A stretch of 64,000 nucleotides of DNA from Speluncibacter jeojiensis (GTDB lineage: Bacteria; Actinomycetota; Actinomycetes; Mycobacteriales; Mycobacteriaceae): assembly GCF_029589495.1 (NCBI RefSeq), contig NZ_JAAIVF010000001.1, forward strand, positions 372,001 through 436,000, written 5' to 3'. The notes beneath the pieces were generated by a model. That model did not search any database. It was not told where the DNA came from and saw only the letters and a program-made list of their open reading frames with translations. Below are positions 8,846-57,200 of the stretch, one piece after another (position 1 is the first letter of the stretch; every line of letters begins with the position of its first letter). The position numbers were made by a program, and so were the translations under genes.

Positions 8846-8862
8846 GTTGAGGTGAGCAGACG

Positions 8863-10605
<1,743 letters not shown>

Positions 10606-10620
10606 TCCGGGCAATTGCAG

Positions 10621-10659
10621 GGATTGGTCCGCCGACCGCGGGGTTCGGCGGACCAATCC
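10621..10659 (+). terminator. strong hairpin after the first ctaD
   Basis: A perfect 15-base stem (GGATTGGTCCGCCGA at 10621-10635 pairs with 10645-10659) encloses a 9-base loop, starting 15 bases after the ctaD stop. No T-run follows, as is common in actinobacteria. It separates the first ctaD from the second. Confidence 0.75.
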
Positions 10660-10827
10660 TGTCGGACTGACTGTGCGCGTCGACGATTCCGGTTAGCGTT
10701 GAACCAGCCGGTCCAGCCGGGGTCCTTCGACGCGCTCGCCGACGAGCGAATCGACGAACCGGACCGCAGCGCCACAAGTCCAGATCGTTGTGATTCGCCC
10801 GGGACATTCCGGGGTTGGGAGATGGCA

Positions 10828-12600
10828 ATGACCGCGACCGTACCTCGACCGACACTCGCGCGCCCCTACCCGCCCACACACGGCCTCAAGGGCGGCTACA
10901 TCTACAAGTGGGTCACGACGACCGACCCGAAGGTCCTGGGCATGATGTACATGTTCACGGCCTTCTCGTTCTTCCTGGTCGGCGGGTTGATGGCGCTGCT
11001 GATGCGCGCCGAGTTGGCCCGCCCCGGACAGCAGTTCCTGTCCAACGAGCAGTTCAACCAGCTGTTCACCATGCACGGCACGATCATGCTGCTGCTCTAC
11101 GCGACGCCCATCGTGTTCGGATTCGCGAACTACATCCTGCCGCTGCAGATCGGCGCGCCGGATGTCGCGTTCCCCCGGCTGAATGCCCTCGCCTACTGGC
11201 TGTTCCTGTTCGGCGGACTGACTGTCCTCGGCGGGTTCATCACCCCCGGCGGCGCCGCCGACTTCGGCTGGACCGCCTACACCCCGCTCTCGGATGCGCT
11301 TCACTCGCCGGGTTCCGGCGCCGACCTGTGGATTCTCGGCCTGGCCGTCGGCGGCCTGGGCACCATTCTCGGCGCGGTCAACATGGTCACCACCGTAATC
11401 TGCCTGCGCGCGCCTGGGATGACGATGTTCCGGATGCCGATCTTCACCTGGAACATCTTCGTCACGTCGATCCTTGTCTTGCTGGCCTTCCCCATCCTCA
11501 CCGCGGCGCTGATGGGACTGGAGATAGACCGCAGATTCGACGCCCACATCTTCGACCCGTCCAACGGCGGCGTCATGCTCTATCAACACCTGTTCTGGTT
11601 CTTCGGTCACCCCGAGGTCTACATCGTGGCGCTGCCGTTCTTCGGCATCGTCTCGGAGATCTTCCCGGTGTTCTCGCGAAAGCCCTGCTTCGGTTATACG
11701 GGCCTCATCTATGCGACGATCTCCATCGCCGCGTTGTCGGTCGCGGTGTGGGCGCACCACATGTTCGCCACCGGCGCCGTCCTGCTCCCCTTCTTCAGCG
11801 CGATGACCTTCCTCATCGCGGTGCCGACCGGCGTGAAATTCTTCAACTGGATAGGCACCATGTGGAAGGGCCATCTGACATTCGAGACACCGATGCTTTT
11901 CTCGGTCGGATTCGTGATCACCTTCCTGTTCGGCGGCCTTACCGGTGTGCTGCTGGCCAGCCCGCCGCTGGACTGGCACGTATCCGACTCGTACTTCGTG
12001 GTGGCGCACTTCCACTACGTGCTGTTCGGCACGATCGTGTTCGCCACCTACGCCGGCATCTACTTCTGGTTCCCGAAGATGACCGGACGCATGCTCGACG
12101 AGAAACTCGGCAAGTGGCACTTCTGGACCACCTTCCTGGGCTTCCACGGCACGTTCCTGGTGCAGCACTGGCTGGGCAACGAGGGCATGCCGCGGCGCTA
12201 CGTCGACTACCTGCCCACGGACGGATTCACCACGCTCAACACAGTTTCGACGATCTTCGCGTTCGTGCTCGGCGCCTCGACGCTGCCATTCGTGTGGAAC
12301 GTCTTCCGCAGCTACCGCTACGGCGAGGTCGTCACCGTGGACGACCCGTGGGGCTACGGCAACTCCCTGGAGTGGGCCACCAGCTGCCCGCCGCCGCGGC
12401 ACAACTTCACCGAACTGCCCCGCATCCGTTCGGAGCGTCCGGCGTTCGAGCTCCACTACCCGTACATGGTCGAGCGGATGCGCGACGAGGCGCACATCGG
12501 ACCCGGCCACGGCCGCAAGCCCAACGAGCTGATCGAGGAAGACCGGCACGCGCCGAAGTACTCCCCGGCCGAGTCCGACGAGCACGACGCGCAGTACTAG
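10828..12600 (+). CDS. ctaD: aa3-type cytochrome c oxidase subunit I (copy 2)
   Basis: 590 aa. Same reaction and motifs as copy 1 ([36 protein letters not shown]); the two proteins look roughly nine-tenths identical. The C-terminus carries an extra tail ([14 protein letters not shown]). I chose the ATG at 10828 because GGGAG sits about six bases upstream and the N-terminus then matches copy 1 ([16 protein letters not shown] against [16 protein letters not shown]); an ATG at 10822 is closer to the ribosome binding site than is usual. About 170 bases of its own upstream DNA follow the copy-1 terminator, so it has a separate promoter. A perfect hairpin closes it. Confidence 0.92.
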   Translation: MTATVPRPTLARPYPPTHGLKGGYIYKWVTTTDPKVLGMMYMFTAFSFFLVGGLMALLMRAELARPGQQFLSNEQFNQLFTMHGTIMLLLYATPIVFGFANYILPLQIGAPDVAFPRLNALAYWLFLFGGLTVLGGFITPGGAADFGWTAYTPLSDALHSPGSGADLWILGLAVGGLGTILGAVNMVTTVICLRAPGMTMFRMPIFTWNIFVTSILVLLAFPILTAALMGLEIDRRFDAHIFDPSNGGVMLYQHLFWFFGHPEVYIVALPFFGIVSEIFPVFSRKPCFGYTGLIYATISIAALSVAVWAHHMFATGAVLLPFFSAMTFLIAVPTGVKFFNWIGTMWKGHLTFETPMLFSVGFVITFLFGGLTGVLLASPPLDWHVSDSYFVVAHFHYVLFGTIVFATYAGIYFWFPKMTGRMLDEKLGKWHFWTTFLGFHGTFLVQHWLGNEGMPRRYVDYLPTDGFTTLNTVSTIFAFVLGASTLPFVWNVFRSYRYGEVVTVDDPWGYGNSLEWATSCPPPRHNFTELPRIRSERPAFELHYPYMVERMRDEAHIGPGHGRKPNELIEEDRHAPKYSPAESDEHDAQY

Positions 12601-12604
12601 AAGC

Positions 12605-12643
12605 GGCAATCGTCCTACGACCCTTCGTCGTAGGACGATTGCC
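12605..12643 (+). terminator. strong hairpin after the second ctaD
   Basis: GGCAATCGTCCTACGAC (12605-12621) pairs perfectly with 12627-12643 around a 5-base loop (CCTTC), four bases after the stop codon. A 17-base stem with a tight loop is a convincing intrinsic-type terminator, though no T-run follows. Confidence 0.8.
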
Positions 12644-12687
12644 ACATTCGCTGGTCTTGCCGGCACACCGGGTGAAAGGCTGTGTCC

Positions 12688-13017
12688 ATGAACAAGATCT
12701 CGCTCGATGCGCTCACTCGTGAACTGCGCGGCCGGGCCGAGGGGAACTCCCGCGGACTGGCGTCCCGCACGGTCATCGGCGGACACGAGAAGGCGCTGCG
12801 CCAGACCCTGATCACGCTCGACGCCGCGAGTTCGCTCGGCGAGCACGACAGCCCCGGCGAAGCGACGGTGCTGGTGCTCTCCGGCCGGATCGTGTTGCGC
12901 GCGGGCGAGGATTCCTGGGAAGGCCGCACCGGCGACCTGCTGGTGGTGCCGCCGGCGCGGCACAGCGTCGAGGCGCTGGAGGACTCCTCCTTTCTGCTCA
13001 CCGTCGTGAAGGTCTGA
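12688..13017 (+). CDS. small cupin-domain protein
   Basis: 109 aa. A single cupin beta-barrel: LGEHDSPGEATVLVLSGRIVLRAGEDSWEGRTGDLLVVPPARHSVEALEDSSFLLTVV matches the conserved cupin_2 spacing, with His and Glu in the first motif and His in the second (ARHSVEA) as likely metal ligands. The ATG at 12688 has GAAAGG eight bases upstream; a GTG at 12682 is too close to it. One base separates its stop from the GTG of the transporter, so the two are translationally coupled. Cupins of this type are often tied to stress or redox loci; the ligand is unknown. Confidence 0.8.
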   Translation: MNKISLDALTRELRGRAEGNSRGLASRTVIGGHEKALRQTLITLDAASSLGEHDSPGEATVLVLSGRIVLRAGEDSWEGRTGDLLVVPPARHSVEALEDSSFLLTVVKV

Positions 13018-13018
13018 G

Positions 13019-14074
13019 GTGGGGCCGTCCGCGGGAACGATCCGCGAGGCGGTCTCCACCCTCAACCCCGGCTACTTCGCGCTGGTGATGGCGAGCGGGA
13101 TCATCTCGATCGCCATGCACACCAAGGGCCACACGGCACTGTCGTGGGCGCTCTTCGCCGTCGCGGCGGCCGCCTGGGTGGTGCTGGTGGTGCTGACCGC
13201 GTGGCGCATCCTCCGCTACCGGGATCTGTTCATCGCCGACTTCCGCGACCCCCGTCGCGGCTTCGGCTTCTTCACCTTCGTCGCGGCGACCTGCGTGCTG
13301 GGCACCCGCTGCACGCTCGAGGGCTGGCGTCCGGTCGCCATCGTCGCCCTGATCATCGGATCGATCAGCTGGTTCGCGCTCGGCTACATCGTGCCGTGGA
13401 CCGCGGTGCTGAACCCGTCGATCCGCCCGACCCTGCCCGGCGCCAACGGAACCTGGTTCGTGTGGGTGGTCGCCAGCCAGTCCGTGGCGGTGCTGGCCGC
13501 GGCGCTGCAGCCAGGCGAGGGGCTCGGGCGCCGCGAGCTCGCGCTGCTTGCCGTCTTCTCCTGGGCCGTCGGATCGTTCCTCTACCCCACCGCCGCGGTG
13601 CTGGTCGCCGCCCGGTTGATGCTCTACCGGCTACGCCCGGCCGACCTGATCCCCGCGTACTGGGTGTCGATGGGCGCGACCGCGATCACGGTGCTGGCCG
13701 GTGCCCGCATCGTGCAGATGGCCGACGCCCCGATGGTCAATGCGACCCGCGGCCTGATCGCCGGCGCGTCGGTGATGTTCTGGGCCTTCGGCACCTGGCT
13801 GATCCCGGTGCTGATCGCGGCCGGCTGGTGGCGCCACGTCGTCCACAAGCTGCCGCTGAGGTACGACGCGACACTGTGGAGCATCATCTTCCCGCTCGGC
13901 ATGTACGGCGTCGCCGGGCATTATCTCGGCGAGGCCGACCACCTGCCGATCGTGCGCCGCATCGGCGAGATCGGGTCGTGGGTGGCGTTCGCCGCGTGGC
14001 TGCTCGTGTTCGTGGCGATGCTCCGGCACCTGCTGCTCACCCTGGTACGGCCGGCGCTAGCACGGGCCCGCTGA
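13019..14074 (+). CDS. TDT family (TehA/SLAC1-like) transporter
   Basis: 351 aa with about ten membrane spans. The opening NPGYFALVMASGIISIA is the hallmark of the tellurite-resistance/dicarboxylate transporter (TDT, SLAC1/TehA) family, which moves small anions such as C4-dicarboxylates, sulphite, nitrate or chloride. FPLGMYGVAGHYLG near residue 285 is also typical. Substrate cannot be told from sequence. The GTG start lies one base after the cupin stop. It is convergent with the FAD/Fe-S dehydrogenase. Confidence 0.85.
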   Translation: MGPSAGTIREAVSTLNPGYFALVMASGIISIAMHTKGHTALSWALFAVAAAAWVVLVVLTAWRILRYRDLFIADFRDPRRGFGFFTFVAATCVLGTRCTLEGWRPVAIVALIIGSISWFALGYIVPWTAVLNPSIRPTLPGANGTWFVWVVASQSVAVLAAALQPGEGLGRRELALLAVFSWAVGSFLYPTAAVLVAARLMLYRLRPADLIPAYWVSMGATAITVLAGARIVQMADAPMVNATRGLIAGASVMFWAFGTWLIPVLIAAGWWRHVVHKLPLRYDATLWSIIFPLGMYGVAGHYLGEADHLPIVRRIGEIGSWVAFAAWLLVFVAMLRHLLLTLVRPALARAR

Positions 14075-14112
14075 CCCGGAGCACTGCCTGCCCGGATCGC
14101 GGCCCGACCGGA

Positions 14113-16956
14113 TCAGAGCCGCTCGGCGAGCACCTGCGCCAGGTGCCGAGCCCGGCGATCGGTGCCGCCGGCCACCTGGGTGCGGCAGCTGAACCCGTCG
14201 GCGATCACCAGCGCATCGTCGGGCAGTGCCCGCACGGCGGGCAGCAGATTCTGCTCGCCCACGGCGATCGACACCTCGTAATGCCCCTGCTCGAAGCCGA
14301 AGTTCCCGGCCAGGCCGCAGCACCCCGGCGCAATCTCCACCCGGTCGATCCCGGCGAGCCGCTCGAGCCGCCGGTCGGCGTCGTCGCCGCTCTCCGACAG
14401 CTGGTGGCAGTGCGTCTGGACGACGGCGGCGGCGTCGACCCGCGGCGGCTCCCAGCCGGGCGTGTGGTCGGCCAGCAATTCCGCGAAGGTGAAGGTGGTG
14501 TCGGCCAGGCACCGGGTCCGGTCGTCGCCGGGCAGCAGTCGGGACAGGTCGTGGCGCAACGCCTCGGTGCAGCTGGGTTCGAGCCCGACTATCGGTGTGC
14601 CGGCCGCCAAGTGCGGCGCCAGCACCCGCAGGCTGTGTCGAGCGACCCGTTTGGCCAGGCCGAGCTGTCCGGTGGTGATCGCGGTGAGCCCGCAACACAC
14701 CCGACCGCGCGGTCGCAGCACACGGTATCCGGCCGCGCGCAGGACCGCGGCGGCGTCGACAGCGATGTCGGGGTCCAGGTAGGTCGTGAACGTGTCCGGC
14801 CACAGCAGCACGTCCCCGCGCGGCGTCGGACCGCTGCTCTCGCGCGTGCGCAGCGGTGCGCGCCCGGCCCGAGACGCCAGCACCGGCAGGTCGCGGCGCG
14901 CATCGACACCGGCCGCCCGCTTCGCGATCCGCGCCGGGAGTTCCCGCGCCGCAAGCGCGTTCACCATGCCCGGCGCGACGCCGGCGACCCGCAACCACAG
15001 TGGCAGCCAGCCCAGCGCGTAATGCGAGCGCGGTCGCAGCCGGCCCCGGTAGTGGTGTGCGAGGAACTCGGACTTGTAGGTGGCCATGTCGACGTCGACG
15101 GGGCAGTCGCTCTTGCACGCCTTGCAGCTCAGACACAGGTCCAGGGCGCCGAGCACCTCGGTGGAGCGCCAGCCGTCCTCGATCACCTCGCCGCGCAGCA
15201 TCTCGAACAGCATCCGCGCCCGGCCGCGGGTGGAGTGCAACTCGTCGCGGGTGACCTGGTAGCTCGGGCACATCGCGGTGCCGTGCTCGACCCGGCACTT
15301 GCCGACGCCGACGCAGCGGCTCACCGCTCCCGCGAACGTCTCTCCGGGATAGTCGAACTCGGTCGGCGCCGTCGGGTCGGGCAGGTCGAGCCAGCGCACG
15401 TCCGCCTCCACCGGAACGGGGTCGACCATGATCCCCGGGTTGAGCATGTTCGCCGGGTCCCAGATCGCCTTGAATCGCCCGAACAGCTCGATCATCCGCG
15501 GCGAGTACACCCGGCCGAGCAGCGCGGAACGGGCGCGGCCGTCGCCGTGTTCGCCGGACGGGCAGCCGCCGTACGCGACGACGAGATCGGTTGCGTCCTC
15601 GAGGAACGCGCGGTAGCGGGAAGTCCCCGGCTGCGAGGTGAGTGGCGCGTCGATCCGGATGTGCACGCAACCCTCACCGAAGTGCCCGTACGGGACCCCA
15701 TCGAAACCGTACTGCCCCAGCAGTTCCCGTAGTCCGGCAAGATAGCCGGCCAAGCGGTCGGGTGGGACGGCCGAGTCCTCCCAACCCGGGTAGGCGGGGA
15801 CGCCTCCGGGCCCGCGGGTGGCCAGTCCGGACCCGTCGGCGCGCAATGTCCACAGCGCGCGCCGGGCCCGCGGATCGGTGAACACCTCACAGGGCGCTCC
15901 GGGCAGGTCGGCCGCGATCCGCCTCGCGCGGTCCACGGCCTCGGCGACGGAGCCGCCGCCGGTCTCGATGAACAGCCAGGCCGCACCGTCGGGGAGGCGG
16001 CCGATCGCCGCGGCGGTGTCGCCGTGCGGGTGCAGTCCGGCGATGAGCGCGCGGCCCATCCCCTCCACGGTCAGCGGCGCGTGGGTGAGGATCTGCGGGA
16101 CCGCGGCGGCCGCGGCGACGTCGTCAGGGAAGCCGACGACCAGCAGCACCCGCTGCGCGGGCGGTTCGATCAGCTGCAGCGTCGCCGACAGCACCACCGC
16201 GCAGGTGCCCTCCGAGCCGACGAGTGCACGGGCGAGGTTCCGGCCGTGCTCGGGGAGCAACTCGTGCAGGCCGTAGCCGCTGACCTGCCGGCCGAAGCGG
16301 CCGAGCTCGGTGCGCAGCGGGGCCAGGTTGTCGTCGGCCAAACGTCCGAGTTCCCGATGGATCTCAGCGACGCGCCCGGGCCGGGCGCACACGGCCGACA
16401 ACTCCTGCGGCGTGGTCGGGCCGACGGTCAGCCGGGTGCCGTCGGCGAGCAGCACGTCCAGCTCGCGCACGTTCTCCGACGTCTTGCCCCAGGCGACCGA
16501 GTGCGAGCCGCAGGCGTTGTTGCCGATCATGCCGCCGATCGTCGCGCGCCGCACCGTCGACGGGTCGGGCGCGAAGATCAGCCCGTGCGGAGCCAGCGCG
16601 TCGGCCAGATGACCGGCCACCACGCCGGGCTGCACGGTCGTCGTCCGCGCCCGCCGATCGATGTCGAGGACGGCGTTCATGTACCGGGAGGTGTCGAGCA
16701 CGACACCGGGGCCGATCGAGTTGCCCGCGATGCTGGTGCCGCCGCCGCGCATCGTCACCGGCACGTCGTGGTCGCCGCAGACCGACAGCACGGCGGCGAT
16801 GTCGGAGTCGTTGCGCGGCAGCACGACCCCCGCTGGCACCTTCCGGTAGTTCGAGGCGTCGGCGCTGTAGAGAGCACGGGATGTGGCGTCGAAGAGAACC
16901 TCGCCCTCGACCACCCCGGACAGCTCTCGCGCCACGTGGTCGAACTGCGTGTGCAT
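14113..16956 (-). CDS. FAD-linked oxidase fused to 4Fe-4S/CCG domains (D-lactate or glycolate dehydrogenase type)
   Basis: 947 aa from the ATG at 16956, with GGAG about seven bases upstream; the longer frame has no such site. Domains in order: FAD-binding_4 (about 35-210, with TMRGGGTSIAGNSIG and GGMIGNNACGSHS), FAD-oxidase C-terminal domain (about 240-500, with GHFGEGCVHIRID), a ferredoxin-like pair of clusters (CVGVGKC...CPSYQ and CLSCKACKSDCPVD), then two CCG heterodisulphide-type domains (VCCGLTAI and GCCGLAGNFGFE). This is the one-chain architecture of YdiJ/Dld-type enzymes that oxidise 2-hydroxyacids such as D-lactate and pass electrons through Fe-S clusters to the membrane. The substrate is not resolved. 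It lies downstream of mbtH on the same strand, but a hairpin stands between them, so it is probably separate from the NRPS operon. Confidence 0.88.
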   Translation of the reverse strand: MHTQFDHVARELSGVVEGEVLFDATSRALYSADASNYRKVPAGVVLPRNDSDIAAVLSVCGDHDVPVTMRGGGTSIAGNSIGPGVVLDTSRYMNAVLDIDRRARTTTVQPGVVAGHLADALAPHGLIFAPDPSTVRRATIGGMIGNNACGSHSVAWGKTSENVRELDVLLADGTRLTVGPTTPQELSAVCARPGRVAEIHRELGRLADDNLAPLRTELGRFGRQVSGYGLHELLPEHGRNLARALVGSEGTCAVVLSATLQLIEPPAQRVLLVVGFPDDVAAAAAVPQILTHAPLTVEGMGRALIAGLHPHGDTAAAIGRLPDGAAWLFIETGGGSVAEAVDRARRIAADLPGAPCEVFTDPRARRALWTLRADGSGLATRGPGGVPAYPGWEDSAVPPDRLAGYLAGLRELLGQYGFDGVPYGHFGEGCVHIRIDAPLTSQPGTSRYRAFLEDATDLVVAYGGCPSGEHGDGRARSALLGRVYSPRMIELFGRFKAIWDPANMLNPGIMVDPVPVEADVRWLDLPDPTAPTEFDYPGETFAGAVSRCVGVGKCRVEHGTAMCPSYQVTRDELHSTRGRARMLFEMLRGEVIEDGWRSTEVLGALDLCLSCKACKSDCPVDVDMATYKSEFLAHHYRGRLRPRSHYALGWLPLWLRVAGVAPGMVNALAARELPARIAKRAAGVDARRDLPVLASRAGRAPLRTRESSGPTPRGDVLLWPDTFTTYLDPDIAVDAAAVLRAAGYRVLRPRGRVCCGLTAITTGQLGLAKRVARHSLRVLAPHLAAGTPIVGLEPSCTEALRHDLSRLLPGDDRTRCLADTTFTFAELLADHTPGWEPPRVDAAAVVQTHCHQLSESGDDADRRLERLAGIDRVEIAPGCCGLAGNFGFEQGHYEVSIAVGEQNLLPAVRALPDDALVIADGFSCRTQVAGGTDRRARHLAQVLAERL

Positions 16957-17021
16957 GGTGGTCTCCGTCCTCGCGTCGGATCCCACGGTAGTCCCCGGCC
17001 CGAAACCGGCCGCAGAACGCG

Positions 17022-17058
17022 ACCGGCCCCGAAGCATAGGGAGTGCTTCGGGGCCGGT
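17022..17058 (-). terminator. hairpin between mbtH and the FAD/Fe-S dehydrogenase
   Basis: A perfect 15-base inverted repeat (ACCGGCCCCGAAGCA, loop of 7, then its complement) starts 20 bases after the mbtH stop. It probably ends the NRPS-mbtH transcript. Confidence 0.75.
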
Positions 17059-17077
17059 GACGGGCGTAGGACGTCTC

Positions 17078-17296
17078 CTACACCGGATCTCCCGCCATGG
17101 CGGCGATCAGGCTCTTGGGGCGCATGTCGGTCCAGTTGGTCTCGACGTACTCGACACAGTTCGGACGGGCGGCCGGGCCGTGCACGGTGGTCCAGCCCGC
17201 CGGCACGTCGGCGAACACCGGCCACAGCGAGTGCTGGCCCTCGTCGTTGACCAGCACCAGGAACTGGCCGTCCTCGTTGTCGAAGGGGTTGCTCAT
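17078..17296 (-). CDS. MbtH-like protein (NRPS chaperone)
   Basis: 72 aa. MbtH proteins bind NRPS adenylation domains and are often needed for their solubility and activity. The family signature is complete: [18 protein letters not shown], then [15 protein letters not shown], and the C-terminal W-T-D-M-RP-SL block. It lies 100 bases downstream of the NRPS stop on the same strand with no terminator visible between, so it is the obvious partner of the giant synthetase. A ribosome binding site (GAGGACAA) precedes the ATG. Confidence 0.96.
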   Translation of the reverse strand: MSNPFDNEDGQFLVLVNDEGQHSLWPVFADVPAGWTTVHGPAARPNCVEYVETNWTDMRPKSLIAAMAGDPV

Positions 17297-17396
17297 CGGT
17301 TGTCCTCTTTCGTCAGTGTATCTGTCCGCTGTCTGCAGAAGCTATCTCGCACTGCAGTATCCGTCTTGTCCTGCAAGGTGATTCGCGCAGTCCCAT

Positions 17397-53465
<36,069 letters not shown>

Positions 53466-54091
53466 ACACCTCTTTCGGACTGCCCCGGGGTCCCCGCATC
53501 CACACGGGCGCGCGGAACGACACTGACGTGTCGTGTGCACGACGGTGGGCGCCCCGAGGCGTCATCAAATAGCTGGTAGGCGGCCGCAATCAGTTGCGAA
53601 CCGAGCCGTGGCCGTATCGGCCCGCGGCCAGAGCGGATCCGGCGTCAGGCGCCCGAGGGGTCCGTCGACCCCACCGGATGGACACCGCACACACGATTCC
53701 GGACTGCACCATCGTGGAACGGCCACACTCTCCGCCTCGGTGGCATCAGCCACCGCTGTCCCGCGGATGAATCCACGATCATCGCCCGACCTCTCGACCA
53801 ACCACGTCGGTCACCGTGGTGATCCGGGTTCCGACGGCGGCGAGTCCCTCACTCGACGCGCAAGCGAGATTACCGTCACAGCGGAGACAAATCGCCTCGT
53901 AATCGAGGCCTTGGTCACAATCACAGACCGCTTGGTCCTGTATCACAGCAGCTCTCCGGGCCGACTCCGTCATGCGGACCGACGAGCCCCCTCGGCGGCG
54001 GATTGGCCGCATCTACCTGGCCTTTTGCCCGAACAGAATGCATACTGGACGGTCGTCTCAGGCGCTGTGACAGGTGACAGTGAGCCGAGCC
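53466..54091 (-). promoter_or_regulatory. non-coding leader upstream of the NRPS gene with tandem direct repeats
   Basis: This 0.6 kb gap is lower in GC than its surroundings in the 53.87-53.95 kb part. It holds two copies of CTTGGTC-N3/4-ATCACAG at 53910-53926 and 53931-53948, offset by 21-22 bases (two helical turns), and a further TCACAG at 53876. A small dyad CCTCG-taat-CGAGG lies next to them. These could be activator or repressor sites for the NRPS. I saw no iron-box-like TTAGGTTAGGCTAA sequence. Short open frames on either strand here have no start context or family likeness and I do not call them. Confidence 0.45.
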
Positions 54092-55123
54092 TCAGGGCCG
54101 GCGCCACAGCCGGCTGAGCCCCGAGGCCGCGAGGGCCCCGGCACCGAGCCACGCGAGCCTCGTCAACGTCGGATGCGGCGGATCGGACGCCACCACCGGG
54201 CTGATCACGGCGGGCGGAGGAGGCGGCACCACGGCCATCCGCATGCTCTCGGCCGACGTCGCCGCCCACGCGGTGCACAGCAGCACGATCCGCGCGGTCA
54301 GGTACGCGAAGACCATCAGGCCGAGGATCGGTCCGAACGCCACACCGGCGGGACCGGAGAGCACCTTCTCGAGGTAGAAGGCGCCGAGGCGTTTGAGGAT
54401 CTCGAACACGACCGCGGCGGCGAACGCGGCTCGCACGGCGCTGCGGAAGGCGACCGGTTCCCGGGGCAGACGGGCGATGACCCAGGTGAACAGCGCCCAG
54501 CTCGCCGCGACAGCGACCACCACCGACAGGACGGTCAGGCCCACGCCCACACCGGGCGCGTTCGCCAGGCCGATCTCGTGCAGCACCCGGCGCGCGATCG
54601 TGCCGGACCCGAGCGCCGACACACCGAGCGAGATGAGCAGCGCCACGCCCAGACCGGCGAGCGCCCCCAGGTCGGAGACCTTGGTGCGCAGGAAGCCCGG
54701 GCTCTTGCGCTGCTGTTCCCACTGCGCGGTCAATGCCGCGCGCAGATTGCCCATCCAGCCCAGGCCGGCGTAGAGGCCGGCGACCAGGCCGATCACACCG
54801 ACCGTGGTCCGCGAGTCGATCGCCGAGTCGATCAGCTCGTTGATGGACTGCCCCATCGACCCGGGCACGTTCTTCGTGACGTTCCGGCGCACCTCGTCGA
54901 GCAGGTCGACGTGGCCGTTGAGCACGAAGCCCGCGACCGCGAACGCCACCATCAACAGCGGGAAGAGCGCGAGCACCGAGAAGTAGGTGATGCCGGCCGC
55001 GTAGTAGTCGCCGCGCTGACTTTGGTAGCGCTGGGCCGCACAGATCAGGTGGTCGAGCCAGGGATGTCCGGCACGCAGCCGTTCGAGCAGGCTCGGCCGG
55101 TCCTGCGGGTCGGCATCGGCCAC
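54092..55123 (-). CDS. YihY/BrkB family inner-membrane protein
   Basis: 343 aa from a GTG at 55123, four bases after the trpS stop and preceded by GAAGGGGTGAG. Six hydrophobic segments and the family signature are present: SQRGDYYAAGITYFSVLALFPLLM, SIDSRTTVG-like loop, LGWMGNLRAALTAQWE, and FGPILGLMVFAYLTARIVLLC. YihY/BrkB proteins (once misnamed RNase BN) are conserved membrane proteins whose function is not settled. The C-terminus has a Pro-rich stretch and a last hydrophobic segment ending in WRRP. The spacing shows co-transcription with trpS, as in mycobacteria. Confidence 0.92.
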   Translation of the reverse strand: MADADPQDRPSLLERLRAGHPWLDHLICAAQRYQSQRGDYYAAGITYFSVLALFPLLMVAFAVAGFVLNGHVDLLDEVRRNVTKNVPGSMGQSINELIDSAIDSRTTVGVIGLVAGLYAGLGWMGNLRAALTAQWEQQRKSPGFLRTKVSDLGALAGLGVALLISLGVSALGSGTIARRVLHEIGLANAPGVGVGLTVLSVVVAVAASWALFTWVIARLPREPVAFRSAVRAAFAAAVVFEILKRLGAFYLEKVLSGPAGVAFGPILGLMVFAYLTARIVLLCTAWAATSAESMRMAVVPPPPPAVISPVVASDPPHPTLTRLAWLGAGALAASGLSRLWRRP

Positions 55124-55127
55124 GTGC

Positions 55128-56712
<1,585 letters not shown>

Positions 56713-56716
<4 letters not shown>

Positions 56717-57195
56717 CGCATCCTCGTGAAGGTCGAATAGTGATCGCCGGTGTACCAGGCGGAGCCGTCGCTGCCGGTCACGATCCGCTGCGCGTCACGC
56801 GACCGGCCGGGCCGCTTCGGGTTCACGTCCCATTCGAGATAGGTGACCTTCGCGCCGTCGGCCGTGCGCGGCAGCGACCCGCCGCGGTTCTGCCATACGG
56901 TCCCGCCCTTGGTGCCCGGGGCGTGCGCGCCCTCGGGCCAGTCGCCCGCGTCGATCAGCTTCAGCGTCGCGTAGGCCGCGGCGGGTACCCCCGCCGCCCG
57001 GGCCCCGCCGGTGGCCGCGCCGGCCGATCCCGTGACCGTGGCGGCTGCCGTGCCGGTTGCGGACGTGCGCGGCGCCGGTCCGGGCGACCCGTCGCCGCCG
57101 AACACCGCCACCAGCACCACGACCGCCAGGACCAGCAGACCCGCCAGTGCGGACAGCCCCGCGCGAAGACGTGCCTGGCTCCTGCGTGCGGACAT
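56713..57195 (-). CDS. membrane-anchored or secreted guanyl-specific RNase (barnase/RNase N1 family)
   Basis: 160 aa from the ATG at 57195 (GTG at 57198 possible), six bases beyond the xthA stop. Residues 13-33 are a hydrophobic export/anchor segment (LSALAGLLVLAVVVLVAVF), followed by an Ala/Gly/Thr linker to about 70. The C-terminal 90 residues are a microbial RNase (PF00545). Matching to barnase gives the catalytic base Glu121 (YLEWDVNP), Arg133 and Arg137 (RSRDAQRI), and the acid His152 (GDHYSTFT), so all key residues are kept. It should cleave single-stranded RNA after G outside the membrane. The inhibitor gene overlaps its stop. Confidence 0.9.
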
Positions 57196-57200
57196 CACCG

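Noticed and set aside
10693-13065. A 790-codon minus-strand frame opposite the second ctaD and the cupin
   Set aside because: Same shadow effect; composition is low-complexity and it lies antisense to two well-supported genes.
14113-16956. FAD/Fe-S dehydrogenase as a tailoring enzyme of the NRPS
   Set aside because: It has the standard D-lactate/glycolate dehydrogenase architecture, and a strong hairpin separates it from mbtH.
53466-54091. Iron-box (IdeR/DtxR-like) operator upstream of the NRPS
   Set aside because: An EntF-like starter domain made a siderophore plausible, so I looked for TTAGGTTAGGCTAA-like dyads here and between the NRPS and mbtH, and saw none. This does not exclude iron control.
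53533-54117. A 194-codon plus-strand frame and a 77-codon minus-strand frame in the gap before the NRPS
   Set aside because: No ribosome binding site, no recognisable domain, and composition unlike neighbouring proteins. The Cys-rich patch in the minus-strand frame (CDCDQG...CLRCDG) is short and probably chance.
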